From assembly GCF_031202305.1 (NCBI RefSeq), contig NZ_CP101731.1:2232001-2296000 (forward strand): a DNA stretch of 64,000 nt, in the 5' to 3' direction. Positions within the stretch are counted from its first letter, which is position 1; each line of letters opens with the position of its first letter. Source of the stretch: Pelagibacterium sp. 26DY04. GTDB taxonomy: Bacteria > Pseudomonadota > Alphaproteobacteria > Rhizobiales > Devosiaceae. This document shows positions 34,898 through 44,670 of the stretch, one piece after another. The notes beneath the pieces are model-generated. The model ran no database searches, was not told where the DNA came from, and worked only from the letters and a program-made list of their open reading frames with translations. A program made the translations under genes and the position numbers.

Positions 34898-35909
34898 CCA
34901 AGGTCACTGCGCGACGCTCGCGTGAGGAAAGGGTCAGTGCGTCGATCAGTCGATGGACGTTGAGCGCTTCGGCACCGGTCACCATGGGAGAGCGGCCGTC
35001 GCGGATCGCCTCAAAGAAATCGCGTTGCGCCGAGGCGTGCCAATCATGCGGGAACGCCATGGGATCGGCGCCGCCACCAGTGCCGGACGGCTCGCCGAAG
35101 CTGTCCTCCCTCCCATCGTGGTAGGAGACCGTCAACGTGCCCGAGCCGAGATGGACAGCGGCTTTCTCAAAGCCCAGCTCGATGGTTTCGGCGCCGCCAG
35201 GATAGGCTGCCGTGGTGGCAACGATGGAACCGAGTGCGCCCGACTTGAAGCGCACACCGGCGCCGACGAAATCCTCCGCTTCCATGTCGTGCAGGCTGGA
35301 GGTGCCCATCAGCGCCATGACCTCATCGATGGGACCGGTATAGACCTGCAGCAGATCGAGGGTGTGGATGGCCTGGTTGATCAGCACGCCGCCGCCATCG
35401 CGTGCGTAAGTCCCCCTGCCCGGCTCGTCATAGTAGGATTGCGGCCGCCACCAGGGGACGTTGACCTGGGCGATGCCAAGCGGCCCCAGCGTTCCCGATT
35501 CTATGAGAGCCTTGAGCCTCAAGGAAGCTTCCCGGAACCGGTGCTGGAAGATCACGCCCATGGTCACGCCGGCGCGCTGTGCGATTTCGACGAGTTCACG
35601 CCCGGCGGCGCTATTTCTTTCAAGGGGTTTTTCGAGCAGGATGTGCTTGCCCGCCCCTGCCGCCGCGGCGACGATCTCGCGGCGGGCATTGGGTGGGGTG
35701 AGAACGATAACGGCATCCACATCGCCCCGCGCTAAAAGCTCTTCGAGAGATGGAGCGGCGGGAACGCTCCATTTTTCGCAGAAGGTCTTGAGCCGCTCTG
35801 CGTCGCGATCATAAACGCCCCGCACCTCGGCGATGTCGCGCAGATCTTCCAGGGCGCGGGCATGAATGCCCGCCACCATGCCTACACCTACGATAGCAAT
35901 TCCTAGCAT
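34875..35909 (-). CDS. Gfo/Idh/MocA-family oxidoreductase B
   Basis: A 344-residue paralogue with a clean Rossmann motif (IAIVGVGMVAGIHARAL), ILLEKPLERNSAAGREL (the family Lys-Pro) and GGGVLINQAIHTLDLLQ. The last 23 bp overlap the next gene, and the two are translationally coupled. It is divergent from uxuA with operator site 2 between them, so both directions may respond to the same regulator. The sugar substrate is unknown. Confidence 0.87.
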   Translation of the reverse strand: MLGIAIVGVGMVAGIHARALEDLRDIAEVRGVYDRDAERLKTFCEKWSVPAAPSLEELLARGDVDAVIVLTPPNARREIVAAAAGAGKHILLEKPLERNSAAGRELVEIAQRAGVTMGVIFQHRFREASLRLKALIESGTLGPLGIAQVNVPWWRPQSYYDEPGRGTYARDGGGVLINQAIHTLDLLQVYTGPIDEVMALMGTSSLHDMEAEDFVGAGVRFKSGALGSIVATTAAYPGGAETIELGFEKAAVHLGSGTLTVSYHDGREDSFGEPSGTGGGADPMAFPHDWHASAQRDFFEAIRDGRSPMVTGAEALNVHRLIDALTLSSRERRAVTLDEVAGNE

Positions 35910-35982
35910 TCATCCTCTCCCATCCTGCGCCTGTTAGTGCACGACCCGGCTTGCCTTACAACACTATGTGCAATATGTATCC

Positions 35983-35992
35983 TAGTATCCTA
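35983..35992. promoter_or_regulatory. Shared GntR-type operator, site 2 (uxuA promoter)
   Basis: TAGTATCCTA lies in a direct repeat (GTATCCTAGTATCCTA) 58 bp before the uxuA start and 74 bp before the divergent Gfo/Idh start. Confidence 0.65.
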
Positions 35993-36050
35993 CATCGATG
36001 AACGAGACAAGACCGCGGCAGGGATCGTGGCAACACCAGGAGGGGATCGA

Positions 36051-37268
36051 GTGAGAAAAAGGCTGATGCGGCAGACCTGGCGCTGGTTCGGACCTGCGGA
36101 CAAAGTCACCTTGCGCGATGCCCGCCAGGCCGGGGCCGAGGGGATCGTGACCGCGCTCTACCATATCCCGCCGGGCCAGGTATGGACGCCCGAGGAGATC
36201 GAAAGGCGCAAGCTCGAAACGCGCCAGACTGCTGACGGCAACGACACCGGCCTCTATTGGGACGTCATCGAAAGTCTGCCGGTCTCCGAGGCCATCAAGA
36301 CCCAATCGGGAGACTGGCGCACGCATATCGCCGACTGGAATACCAGCCTGGAGAACATTGCCGCCGCCGGTCTGGAAATCGTCTGCTACAATTTCATGCC
36401 AATCCTTGATTGGACACGCACCAACCACCGCCAGGTGCTACCCAATGGCGGCACGGCGATGGCCTTCGATCTCGTGGAATTCGCAGCTTTCGACATCGCG
36501 CTTCTCGAACGCGCCGGGGCGGCCGATGATTATCCGGCCGAGATCGTGGAGATGGCGAACCGACGGGCAACCGAAATGTCCGACATCGAAAAGGACGAGC
36601 TTTGCGACGCGATAATCGCCGGGCTCGCCGGTTCGGTGGAAAGCTGGACGCTGGAGACGCTGCGCAATCAGCTCGCGCTTTACCGCAACATCGATTCCGA
36701 CCGTTTACGGCGCCACCTTGTCGATTTCCTCGAACAGGTGGTCCCAACTGCGGAACGACTGGGCCTGAGGCTCTGCTGCCACCCCGACGATCCTCCTTTC
36801 TCGCTGTTGGGATTGCCCAAGGTGGCATCGACCGAGGACGATTATCGCCGGCTGGTCGAAGCCGTCGACAGCCCCGCCAACGGCATCACCTTCTGCACAG
36901 GGTCGCTCGGTTCACGCGACGACGCTGACCTGCCGGGCTTTGTCGATCGCCTGGGCTCCAAGATCGCCTTCGCGCATTTGCGCAATGTCACCAACTACCA
37001 CAAGGGTGTTCCCACGAGCTTTCTCGAGGACGAACATCTCAGTGGCGACCTCGATATGGTAGCCATCGTTGCCGCCCTGTTGCGCGAGCAGGAAAGGCGC
37101 CGCGCCGAGGGGCGCGCCGACTGGCAGATTCCCATGCGCCCCGATCACGGCCACGATATCCTCGACGACGCAGCGCGCGGCGCCCGGGCGGGGTACCCGG
37201 CAGTTGGCCGCCTCAAGGGGCTCGCCGAGTTGCGTGGGGTGATGCACGCTTTTGCCCGGCAGGACTGA
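36051..37268 (+). CDS. uxuA: D-mannonate dehydratase
   Basis: A 405-residue enzyme that dehydrates D-mannonate to 2-keto-3-deoxygluconate. It begins QTWRWFGPADKVTLRDARQAGAEGIVTALYHIP (core TWRWFGPADKVTL), typical of UxuA, and carries metal-site residues in LCCHPDDPPFSLLGLPK, TFCTGSLGSR, FAHLRNV and MRPDHGHDIL. GTG at 36051 was chosen because AGGAGGGG lies 5 nt upstream; ATG at 36066 is the alternative. It starts uxuA-uxuB-uxaC, the bacterial glucuronate pathway run in reverse gene order. Confidence 0.95.
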   Translation: MRKRLMRQTWRWFGPADKVTLRDARQAGAEGIVTALYHIPPGQVWTPEEIERRKLETRQTADGNDTGLYWDVIESLPVSEAIKTQSGDWRTHIADWNTSLENIAAAGLEIVCYNFMPILDWTRTNHRQVLPNGGTAMAFDLVEFAAFDIALLERAGAADDYPAEIVEMANRRATEMSDIEKDELCDAIIAGLAGSVESWTLETLRNQLALYRNIDSDRLRRHLVDFLEQVVPTAERLGLRLCCHPDDPPFSLLGLPKVASTEDDYRRLVEAVDSPANGITFCTGSLGSRDDADLPGFVDRLGSKIAFAHLRNVTNYHKGVPTSFLEDEHLSGDLDMVAIVAALLREQERRRAEGRADWQIPMRPDHGHDILDDAARGARAGYPAVGRLKGLAELRGVMHAFARQD

Positions 37269-37302
37269 CCACGCACGGCGCCGCCGCGCCAGTAAGGATC
37301 TC

Positions 37303-38778
37303 ATGTTTCGCCTCGACCAAGCCAGTCTTGCCAACCTGGCACCGGACATCCAAAAGCCCGTTTACGACAGGGCCGGCATTCGTCCCGGCATCGTCCATAT
37401 CGGCATTGGTGCGTTCCATCGCGGGCATATGGCCGTCTATATCGACGATGTTCTCGAAAGAGATCCCAACTGGGCGATTATCGGGGCGAGCATCCGCCGG
37501 CCCGACACCAGGGATGCGCTGGCGCCTCAGGACCATCTCTATTCGGTGAGCGCCAAGAGCGGCGAAGGCATTTCGACGCGCGTGATCGGCTCGATCGTCG
37601 ACATCATCGACGCATCGGCCAGCACGCGCGCGCTGATCGCCAGAATGGCCGAGCCCCGTATCCGCATCGTTTCGCTAACGGTGACCGAGAAGGGCTATTG
37701 CCACGATCCGGCCAATGGTCATCTTTCGACCCAGCATCCCGACATCGTCAACGACGCGATCCATCCAGACACGCCTCGCAGCGTTCCGGCGATCATCGTC
37801 GCGGCCGCCGCGCTGCGCCGCGCGGGAGGACATGGCGGGCTGACGGTGCTGAGCTGCGACAACCTGCAAGGCAACGGCAAGATCGCCAAGACGACCGTTC
37901 TCGAATTCGCCCGGCTGCGCGACGCTTCGCTGGCCGAGTGGATCGAAGCCAATTTCAGCTTCCCGTCCACAATGGTCGACAGGATCGTGCCCGCCATTTC
38001 CGATGGAGACAAACAGGACGTCGAGCAGCGCCTGGGCCTTGCGGATGCTTGGCCGGTCGTGACCGAGCCTTTCAGTCAGTGGGTGATCGAAGACCATTTC
38101 GCCGCCGGACGCCCCGATCTGACAGCGGTGAGCGCGCAACTCGTGCCCGATGTGGAACCGTTCGAACTCATGAAGCTGCGGATGCTCAACGGCTCCCATT
38201 CGACGATGGCCTATCTCGGGCAGCTCGCCGGACATCGATTCGTGTCCGACGCGGTTGCGGACGAAACGCTCAAGGCGTTGGTGAGCACCCTGATGACCCA
38301 TGAGGTGATCCCGACACTCGATGTGCAGGGTATCGACCTGTTTGCCTATCGCGATGCCCTGCTGCGCCGTTTCGCCAACCCTGCCCTGCGCCACCAGTTG
38401 GCGCAAATCGCCGTCGATGGCAGCCAGAAGCTGCCGCAGCGCACGGTTACGCCGATACGCGAACGGCTGGCTCACGGCAAATCGATCGAACTGCTGTGCC
38501 TGACGCTGGCCGGCTGGATCGCCTATCTGGCGCGGCTCGTCCGCCAGGAGGGGACCGAGCCAGCCGATGCCATGGCGGCCAGATTGGCCGATGTCGTCAA
38601 GGGCGAAGGCAGCGCCAGTGAACTCGTCCGAAAAGCTCTGTCGATCACCGAGATCTTTGGCGACGATATGGTCAACATCGAGCCAGTCGTGCAAACGGTG
38701 GAGCGCCACCTCGCCTGCCTGCAGGACGAGGGTGTCGGCGCGGCCATTCACAAGGCGCTGGCCAGGATCGACGCCTGA
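37303..38778 (+). CDS. uxuB: D-mannonate oxidoreductase / fructuronate reductase (mannitol dehydrogenase family)
   Basis: A 491-residue member of the long-chain mannitol dehydrogenase family. The N-terminal Rossmann domain begins GIVHIGIGAFHRGHMAVYID, and the family catalytic Lys and Asn/His lie in ELMKLRMLNGSHSTMAYLG. It interconverts D-fructuronate and D-mannonate with NAD(H). It lies 34 bp after uxuA and 26 bp before uxaC. Context picks UxuB over mannitol or altronate dehydrogenases. The start at 37303 is preceded by AAGGATC. Confidence 0.92.
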   Translation: MFRLDQASLANLAPDIQKPVYDRAGIRPGIVHIGIGAFHRGHMAVYIDDVLERDPNWAIIGASIRRPDTRDALAPQDHLYSVSAKSGEGISTRVIGSIVDIIDASASTRALIARMAEPRIRIVSLTVTEKGYCHDPANGHLSTQHPDIVNDAIHPDTPRSVPAIIVAAAALRRAGGHGGLTVLSCDNLQGNGKIAKTTVLEFARLRDASLAEWIEANFSFPSTMVDRIVPAISDGDKQDVEQRLGLADAWPVVTEPFSQWVIEDHFAAGRPDLTAVSAQLVPDVEPFELMKLRMLNGSHSTMAYLGQLAGHRFVSDAVADETLKALVSTLMTHEVIPTLDVQGIDLFAYRDALLRRFANPALRHQLAQIAVDGSQKLPQRTVTPIRERLAHGKSIELLCLTLAGWIAYLARLVRQEGTEPADAMAARLADVVKGEGSASELVRKALSITEIFGDDMVNIEPVVQTVERHLACLQDEGVGAAIHKALARIDA

Positions 38779-38804
38779 TACATTTCGAGCAAGGGGAGGC
38801 TCCA

Positions 38805-40211
38805 TTGTCAACGCTACTCCATCCCGACCGGCTGTTTTCGGCCAACGCCACCGAGCGCGACATCGCGCGAGCGCTTTACGAGAGCATCAGCGACCTGCCG
38901 CTCATCAGCCCGCACGGCCATACCGACCCGCGTTGGTTTGCCGAAAACGAAAACTTCGCCAATGCGTCTGAGCTGCTGGTCGTGCCCGACCATTACGTCT
39001 TCAGGATGCTACTCAGCCAAGGGCTGCGGCTCGAGGTCCTGGGCATCGCCCCGCATGAGGGTACGGTCGAATCCGATCCTCGCGCCATCTGGCGGCGGTT
39101 CGCCGAAAACTACCATCTCTTTGCCGGCACCCCTACCCGGCTCTGGCTCGACCATACATTCGAGACGCTGTTCGAACTTCACGAGCCGTTGTCGCGCGAG
39201 ACTGCCGACACCTATTTCGATGCCATCAACGCACTGCTGGCGCGGGAGGATTACCGTCCCCGTGCGCTTTTTGATCGCTTCGGTATCGAGGTCATCGCAA
39301 CGACCGAAAGCGCCCTCGACGATCTACGCTGGCACGACCAGATCAAGGACAGCGGATGGTCCGGCCGCGTGGTCACGACTTATCGGCCCGATGCGGTGAT
39401 CGACCCTGACTTCGAAGGATTTGGCGTCAACCTCGATACCTTCGGCGAGATCACCGATTGCGACACGGGAACCTGGGCCGGCTATCTCGACGCCCATCGA
39501 AAGCGCCGTGCGTATTTCAAGCAACGCGGCGCCACCGCGACCGATCATGGCCATCCAACGGCCGAGACTGCAAACCTTTCCGCCGGACAGGCACAAGCGC
39601 TGTTCGACAAGGTCCGCGCCGGAAAGGGAGGACCGGACGACCATGGGCTGTTCCGCGCCCAAATGCTAACCGAAATGGCCAAGATGAGCCTCGAGGATGG
39701 ATTGGTCATGCAAATCCATCCCGGCTCTTTCCGAAACCATTCCGAGGCGACCTTTACCCGGTTCGGCCGCGACAAGGGCTTCGATATCCCGACACGAACC
39801 GACTATGTCGAAGCGCTGCGGCCGCTGCTGTCGGTGGCGGGAATGGATCCCGACTTCCGCCTGATCATCTTCACTCTCGATGAATCAGCCTATTCGCGCG
39901 AACTGGCACCACTGGCCGGCGTTTACCCGGCGCTTCGACTGGGTCCCGCCTGGTGGTTCCACGACAGTCCCGAAGGCATGCGGCGGTATCGCGAACTCAC
40001 CACGGAAACAGCGGGCTTCTACAACAGTGTCGGGTTCAACGACGATACCCGCGCCTTCCCTTCAATTCCGGCGCGGCACGACGTTGCCCGGAGGGTGGAC
40101 AGCGCGTTTCTTGCACGGTTGGTGGCCGACCATCGCATTCGCGAAGACGAGGCGTTCCACCTTATCCACGAACTTTCCTACGGCTTGGCCAAGAAGGCCT
40201 ATCGGCTCTGA
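38805..40211 (+). CDS. uxaC: Glucuronate isomerase
   Basis: A 468-residue uronate isomerase converting D-glucuronate to D-fructuronate. It belongs to the amidohydrolase fold: ISPHGHTDPRWFAENE supplies the first metal-type histidines. VMQIHPGSFRNH and FHDSPEGMRRYREL are further family motifs. Length is standard. TTG at 38805 with GGGGAGG just upstream serves as start. It ends the uxuA-uxuB-uxaC operon, which together turn glucuronate into 2-keto-3-deoxygluconate. No kdgK or eda is visible nearby. Confidence 0.95.
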   Translation: MSTLLHPDRLFSANATERDIARALYESISDLPLISPHGHTDPRWFAENENFANASELLVVPDHYVFRMLLSQGLRLEVLGIAPHEGTVESDPRAIWRRFAENYHLFAGTPTRLWLDHTFETLFELHEPLSRETADTYFDAINALLAREDYRPRALFDRFGIEVIATTESALDDLRWHDQIKDSGWSGRVVTTYRPDAVIDPDFEGFGVNLDTFGEITDCDTGTWAGYLDAHRKRRAYFKQRGATATDHGHPTAETANLSAGQAQALFDKVRAGKGGPDDHGLFRAQMLTEMAKMSLEDGLVMQIHPGSFRNHSEATFTRFGRDKGFDIPTRTDYVEALRPLLSVAGMDPDFRLIIFTLDESAYSRELAPLAGVYPALRLGPAWWFHDSPEGMRRYRELTTETAGFYNSVGFNDDTRAFPSIPARHDVARRVDSAFLARLVADHRIREDEAFHLIHELSYGLAKKAYRL

Positions 40212-40234
40212 GGGAAAATCCATCGCCGCAACAA

Positions 40235-40265
40235 AAAAGAGGGGCCGAAGCCCCTCTTTTCTTTT
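40235..40265. terminator. Bidirectional rho-independent terminator
   Basis: GAGGGGC (40239-40245) pairs with GCCCCTC (40250-40256) around a CGAA loop. An A-run precedes and TTTTCTTTT follows, so it can end both uxaC (+) and the converging dehydrogenase gene (-). Confidence 0.85.
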
Positions 40266-40268
40266 GGC

Positions 40269-42602
40269 TTACTGGTCCTTGCCGGGCCAGGACATCAAGA
40301 TCGTAACCCCTTCGATGCGGCCTGCGAGTGTTTCGTCCTCGCTTAGCGCGAGAAACTCTTCAGGGGCTTCCTCCAGCGTCAGCGTCGGAACGCCATCGAC
40401 TTCCGTCATTGCCGATTCTTCGCGCTGGGGAGCATTTGCGGCGCGCTGCTGGGCAAGAAGCTCGGCCTGTTCGGCGTCTGCCTCGTTGACCTCGGCGTTG
40501 AAGTCGGGGAACGCGCGCTCGCCAAGATCGCCCACAGTCCACGAACCCGCCTGACTGCGGGGCAGCGCGGGGGCCAATCCGGGATCGGCGACACCAGCAA
40601 GCACCACCTCGAGCCCCAGAAGGGCGGCTTCGCGCTGCCATGCCGGACGATCGGGCGCGGCAATGGTCGCGAGCATATCCGACACATCCTGAGCCGAGCC
40701 AATCCGGGTGAGACCGGATACGACAGTGGTGATCGCGTTGCGGATACCCTCACTGCCCTGCTCGGCTTCGAAAAGCGCATTGAGCAGTTCGGTCACCTGT
40801 GCGTCCGGCACGCCGCTCAGCGCGGCATCGAGGGCGATATAGTCTTCCCCGTACATATCGATGATGCGCATGATGGCATCGAGCCGGTTGGCATCGTCGA
40901 GTTCACCAGCAGAAGCGGCGAGCTGGTACTTAACCTGCCAATCATTGTTCGTATTCCCGATGAGACCCAGGAAAGCGTCGATGACGTCCCGGTTCCCTTC
41001 GCCGAGGAAGGGCTCGGCAATCCGCAATGCCGCAGTCTTGATGTCGCGATCCTCATCGTCCAGAGCGGAAATGACGAGGTCCGGTTCGACCGCATCGAGG
41101 CCGTCCAGCGTCCAGAAGGCGTGCAGCCGGGCGACCGGATCAGCATCGGAATTAAACAGCTCAATCAGTGCGGGCACGGCATCGGTCTGCTGCTGCACGA
41201 CCATAAGCCGCTGGGCATGATCGCGATACCAGCCATTTTCGTGTTCGAGCAGCGCCACCAGTTCCTCGGGCGTGGACTGGGTGAGATCGATGGGCTCGGA
41301 TGGCGTGCCGTTTTCGTGGCTGACCCGATAGATGCGGCCGTTGATGCCATGCGTATCGCCTAGATTGTGCTCGTCCACCCAGTCCTTGAGATAGTTGCTC
41401 ATGAACACGGCATCCTGAATGATGCCGTGATAGAGATCGAGCACGTAAAGGGCACCATCGGGACCGACCTGGGTGAACACCGGACGGAAGCGCTCCTCGG
41501 TGGACGTGAGGAAGTCGCCCTGCTCATATGCTTTTTGAAGGTAGATGCCCGACCCGCTGTCTTGCAGGGTGCTCATGGTGACAAGTTGAGCCGCCGGCTC
41601 CGGAACGAAGATGTTGCCATAATCGCTGCCATTCAACGCGGTGCCACGATAAACCGCTGCGCCGCCGGCCGATGTCAGTTCGATCATCGCGCCGTTTTCG
41701 TCCAGCGTACCCTCGACATAGCCGCGGTTGATGCCCGGTGTGGGGCGGATGGGCCATACGCGGTTGGCGGCGCGGGTCGGGCCGCCGATCCATTCGTGAT
41801 TGCCGCGATTGCGGGTGAAGACCGAACTGCGGCCGTAATAATAGTCCGGAACGTAGCTCATCGAGGGCGCCGCGGAATTGCCCTGGCGCAAGATGCGGCC
41901 CTGATCGTCTGCAGTGACGCCCCATTGCGAGATGGAGATGCCGCGATCGACCTCGAACCCCTCCCCGTTCCACTGATACACCTCATCGAGATAGGCGTTG
42001 TAGATGCGGTTATCGATGTTCCAGAACATGCCGTTGGGGTTGTGCTCGATCGAGCCGCCGAGGGCACCGTAATTGCCTTCGGTGATCGGCGTCTTGCTGT
42101 CGGCGACGTCGTCACCATCGGTATCCTCGAGCAGCCAGATATTGGGCGATTCACCCAGAATGACCTTGCCGGGTTCGAGGATCAGCAAAGAGCGCGGCAG
42201 CACGAGTTCATCGGCAAAGACCTTGCGCTCATCCGTGACACCATCGCCGTCGGTGTCCTCGAGAATGACCACCGAGCTGCTAGGGGTTGCAGCCGTCAGA
42301 TCCTCGAGGTTGAGCATGAAAGTCGTTTCGACGACCCAAAGGCGGCCCTGATAGTCCCACTGCATCACGATGCCATCGCCCAGCAGCGGCTCGGAGGCGA
42401 CGAGATCGATGGAATAGCCGGGAGGCAGGGTGAAGGTCTCAAGCGACTCTTCGGGCTCCATATAGCCGAAATTCTCCGGCATGGGCTGGAACTCGGGCGG
42501 CCAGACCTGCTCGGACTGCGCAAGCGCCGTCCCGGTCATCAGGGCACATGTCAGCGCCGAAAGCGCCAGCATGTTCCTGTGGTTTCGTTTCCTATTGGTC
42601 AT
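40269..42602 (-). CDS. Secreted beta-propeller membrane-bound-dehydrogenase-like protein with HEAT repeats
   Basis: A 777-residue exported protein: signal peptide about 9-32 (LALSALTCALMTGTALAQ), a beta-propeller of the PVC-type/TIGR02604 dehydrogenase-like class (about 50-470, LPPGYSIDLVASEPL) and HEAT-like helices (about 485-690). Two EF-hand-like loops, EDTDGDGVTDE and EDTDGDDVADS, likely bind calcium. Many relatives carry a C-terminal haem site; this one has no CxxCH, and a separate c-type cytochrome is the adjacent gene. Together they may oxidise a periplasmic sugar. ATG at 42602 has GGAGGAG upstream. Confidence 0.8.
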   Translation of the reverse strand: MTNRKRNHRNMLALSALTCALMTGTALAQSEQVWPPEFQPMPENFGYMEPEESLETFTLPPGYSIDLVASEPLLGDGIVMQWDYQGRLWVVETTFMLNLEDLTAATPSSSVVILEDTDGDGVTDERKVFADELVLPRSLLILEPGKVILGESPNIWLLEDTDGDDVADSKTPITEGNYGALGGSIEHNPNGMFWNIDNRIYNAYLDEVYQWNGEGFEVDRGISISQWGVTADDQGRILRQGNSAAPSMSYVPDYYYGRSSVFTRNRGNHEWIGGPTRAANRVWPIRPTPGINRGYVEGTLDENGAMIELTSAGGAAVYRGTALNGSDYGNIFVPEPAAQLVTMSTLQDSGSGIYLQKAYEQGDFLTSTEERFRPVFTQVGPDGALYVLDLYHGIIQDAVFMSNYLKDWVDEHNLGDTHGINGRIYRVSHENGTPSEPIDLTQSTPEELVALLEHENGWYRDHAQRLMVVQQQTDAVPALIELFNSDADPVARLHAFWTLDGLDAVEPDLVISALDDEDRDIKTAALRIAEPFLGEGNRDVIDAFLGLIGNTNNDWQVKYQLAASAGELDDANRLDAIMRIIDMYGEDYIALDAALSGVPDAQVTELLNALFEAEQGSEGIRNAITTVVSGLTRIGSAQDVSDMLATIAAPDRPAWQREAALLGLEVVLAGVADPGLAPALPRSQAGSWTVGDLGERAFPDFNAEVNEADAEQAELLAQQRAANAPQREESAMTEVDGVPTLTLEEAPEEFLALSEDETLAGRIEGVTILMSWPGKDQ

Positions 42603-42666
42603 GGGTTTGCTCCTCCTCAAGATCGCGACCGAAGTCGCCAATCGATGCCAATAAAGATGGATGTCG

Positions 42667-43089
42667 TTACTGACCGAAGCGCATGGATTCGAGCTCGGCC
42701 GGGTCGGTTGGAAGCGCGGTGTTGCCGGCCTCCATGCCGTTGTTCTGGGCAATGAAGGCGATGATCGTGGAAACCTGCGCGTCCGAAAGCGTGCCGGGCG
42801 CATCGGCCGGCATCATGTCCTTGATGTAGGCGTGAAACTCGGAAACGGGCCGGTCGAGCCAGGAGAAATTCGGGCCGGAGAGTGCCGGCGCCGAAAAGCC
42901 TTCGAGCTGGGCACCGTGGCAGGACGCGCAGGAACGCTGGTAGTTGGCACCGCCGCCGATCGCTTGCGGGGCGGTGAAGGTGATCGCGTCAAGGCCGCTC
43001 GCATCCTGGGCAAGGGCGGCGCCGGCGGGGAACGCCAGCAGCGTGGCGATGAGGGCAGCGCTGCCTCCCAGTTTCAGAAACATCGACAT
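42667..43089 (-). CDS. Periplasmic c-type cytochrome
   Basis: A 140-residue exported monohaem cytochrome. Signal peptide about 1-28 (LIATLLAFPAGAALAQ), haem-binding CASCH at about 54-58, and a probable axial Met in DMMPADAPGTLSDAQV. AAAGGAG lies 6 nt before the ATG. It precedes the propeller protein by 64 bp and is probably its electron acceptor, passing electrons to the oxidase at the window's left end or a similar one. The pairing is inferred from adjacency. Confidence 0.9.
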   Translation of the reverse strand: MSMFLKLGGSAALIATLLAFPAGAALAQDASGLDAITFTAPQAIGGGANYQRSCASCHGAQLEGFSAPALSGPNFSWLDRPVSEFHAYIKDMMPADAPGTLSDAQVSTIIAFIAQNNGMEAGNTALPTDPAELESMRFGQ

Positions 43090-43130
43090 TCGTTACTCCT
43101 TTGGTCAACGACCTGCCCGAGATTGGCAGG

Positions 43131-44663
43131 TCACGAATTTCCTGTGGCCCGCCTCTTGCCCGTCATCGTGTCCACAAGCCGGCGGCCGGCTCTGCCAACG
43201 GCGGGAATGCTCAGCAGGATTGTGCCGACGACGATGAGGCACAGCACTGCGCTGATGGGGCGGGTGAAGAAGGGCGTCCAGTCGCCATTGGTGAGGCCGA
43301 GACCGCGCCGAAGGTTGAGATCGAGGAGATCTCCGAGCACGATACCCAGCACCAGGGGCGCCATGGGATATTTCATTTCCCGCAAGAGGAATCCCAAGAC
43401 GCCGAAAGCAAGCATGACGTAGACATCGAACATGCGCTGGGTGACGGCGAAGGAGCCGACGACGCACAGCACCGCGATCACACCCATGAGGCGTTCTTGC
43501 GGGATGCTCACGATGCGGATGAACAGCCGGGTCAAAGACAGGCCGAACAGCAGGTTCGCAAATGTTGCAAGCAGCAGCATGGCGATGACCTGGTAAACAA
43601 ACGCGGCGTTCTCGATCATCAGCATGGGGCCGGGGCGAACCCCGTGGATGAACATGGCCGCGATGAGCACGGCAGCCGCAGCCGATCCGGGCAACGCAAG
43701 GGTGAGCGTGGGGATCATCGCACCCGAAACAACTGCATTGTTGCCGGTTTCGGCGGCGATCAGTCCTTCATGGCTGCCCTGCCCGAATTCCTGGGGCTTT
43801 TTGGAAAAGCGCTTGGCCGCAGCATAGGACGACCATGCACCCACGTCTTCGCCAACACCGGGGATGATCCCTACGAACGTTCCGATAACGCCCGAGCGAA
43901 GAATGGTCCGCCAGTACTGGAAAAGCTCACCAAATCGCGGCACGACGCGGTCGGTCACCGAGGTGGGCCGCATTTCGGCATGACGTTTGATCTGGCCGAG
44001 AATTTCGGCCAGACCGAACGCACCGACCATTGCCGGGATGATATCGATGCCCGCCGAGAGTTCCGACACACCGAACGTGAACCGCTGGTGGGCGTGCAGG
44101 CTCTCCATGCCGACCATGGCGACCAGAAGCCCCAGAATGCCGGCGATATAGCCCTTGAGCGGCGTATCGGAACCGCTCAGTTGGCCCGAGATGATGACGC
44201 CGAAAAGCGCGAGCCAGAAGAATTCATAGGTGCCGAAATTGAGAGCAACCTCGGTCAGGAGCGGCGCGAGCAGAGCGAGAAAGAATATGCCCACCAGCGT
44301 GCCCAGTGTCGACGCTGTCGTCGCCAGCCCCATAGCAAAGCCCGCCCTGCCCTGCAGAGCCAGCGGGTAACCGTCGAGGGACGACGCCGCGCTTGCCGGC
44401 GTGCCGGGAATATTGAGCAGGATGGCCGTACGGCTGCCGCCGAAGATCGAGCCGAGATAGACGCACATCAGCGTCAGGATCGCTTGGGCGGGCTCCATGT
44501 TGTAGGTGAGCGTTACCAGGAGCGCCACGCCCATGGTCGCCGTCAGGCCCGGCAGGATACCGATCGCCAATCCAAGCAGCGTTGCCCATACGACATTGAA
44601 GATACCTTCGAACGTCAGAAAATAGGCGATGCCCTGCCCGAGCAGGATAAGTCCATCTAACAT
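43131..44663 (-). CDS. tctA: Tripartite tricarboxylate transporter large permease TctA, set 2
   Basis: A 510-residue TctA permease. Signatures: LAIGILPGLTATMGVALL (35-52), YLGSIFGGSRTAILLNIPGTPASAASSLDGYP (core TAILLNIPGTPASAASSLDG), IIPGVGEDVGAWSSYAAAKRF. About 11 helices are visible. The start at 44663 was chosen because a longer frame is polar and overlaps tctB. Order tctC-tctB-tctA is the same as in set 1, and sequence differs enough to mean independent acquisition. The operator at 46330 places the whole set with the hexuronate regulon. Confidence 0.95.
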   Translation of the reverse strand: MLDGLILLGQGIAYFLTFEGIFNVVWATLLGLAIGILPGLTATMGVALLVTLTYNMEPAQAILTLMCVYLGSIFGGSRTAILLNIPGTPASAASSLDGYPLALQGRAGFAMGLATTASTLGTLVGIFFLALLAPLLTEVALNFGTYEFFWLALFGVIISGQLSGSDTPLKGYIAGILGLLVAMVGMESLHAHQRFTFGVSELSAGIDIIPAMVGAFGLAEILGQIKRHAEMRPTSVTDRVVPRFGELFQYWRTILRSGVIGTFVGIIPGVGEDVGAWSSYAAAKRFSKKPQEFGQGSHEGLIAAETGNNAVVSGAMIPTLTLALPGSAAAAVLIAAMFIHGVRPGPMLMIENAAFVYQVIAMLLLATFANLLFGLSLTRLFIRIVSIPQERLMGVIAVLCVVGSFAVTQRMFDVYVMLAFGVLGFLLREMKYPMAPLVLGIVLGDLLDLNLRRGLGLTNGDWTPFFTRPISAVLCLIVVGTILLSIPAVGRAGRRLVDTMTGKRRATGNS

Positions 44664-44670
44664 TTTCGAC

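Noticed and set aside
43101..44660. 519-codon plus-strand frame and similar long frames at 15866-17089, 25364-26356 and 28042-29280
   Set aside because: Each is the mirror of a well-supported minus-strand gene and reads as charged low-complexity protein.
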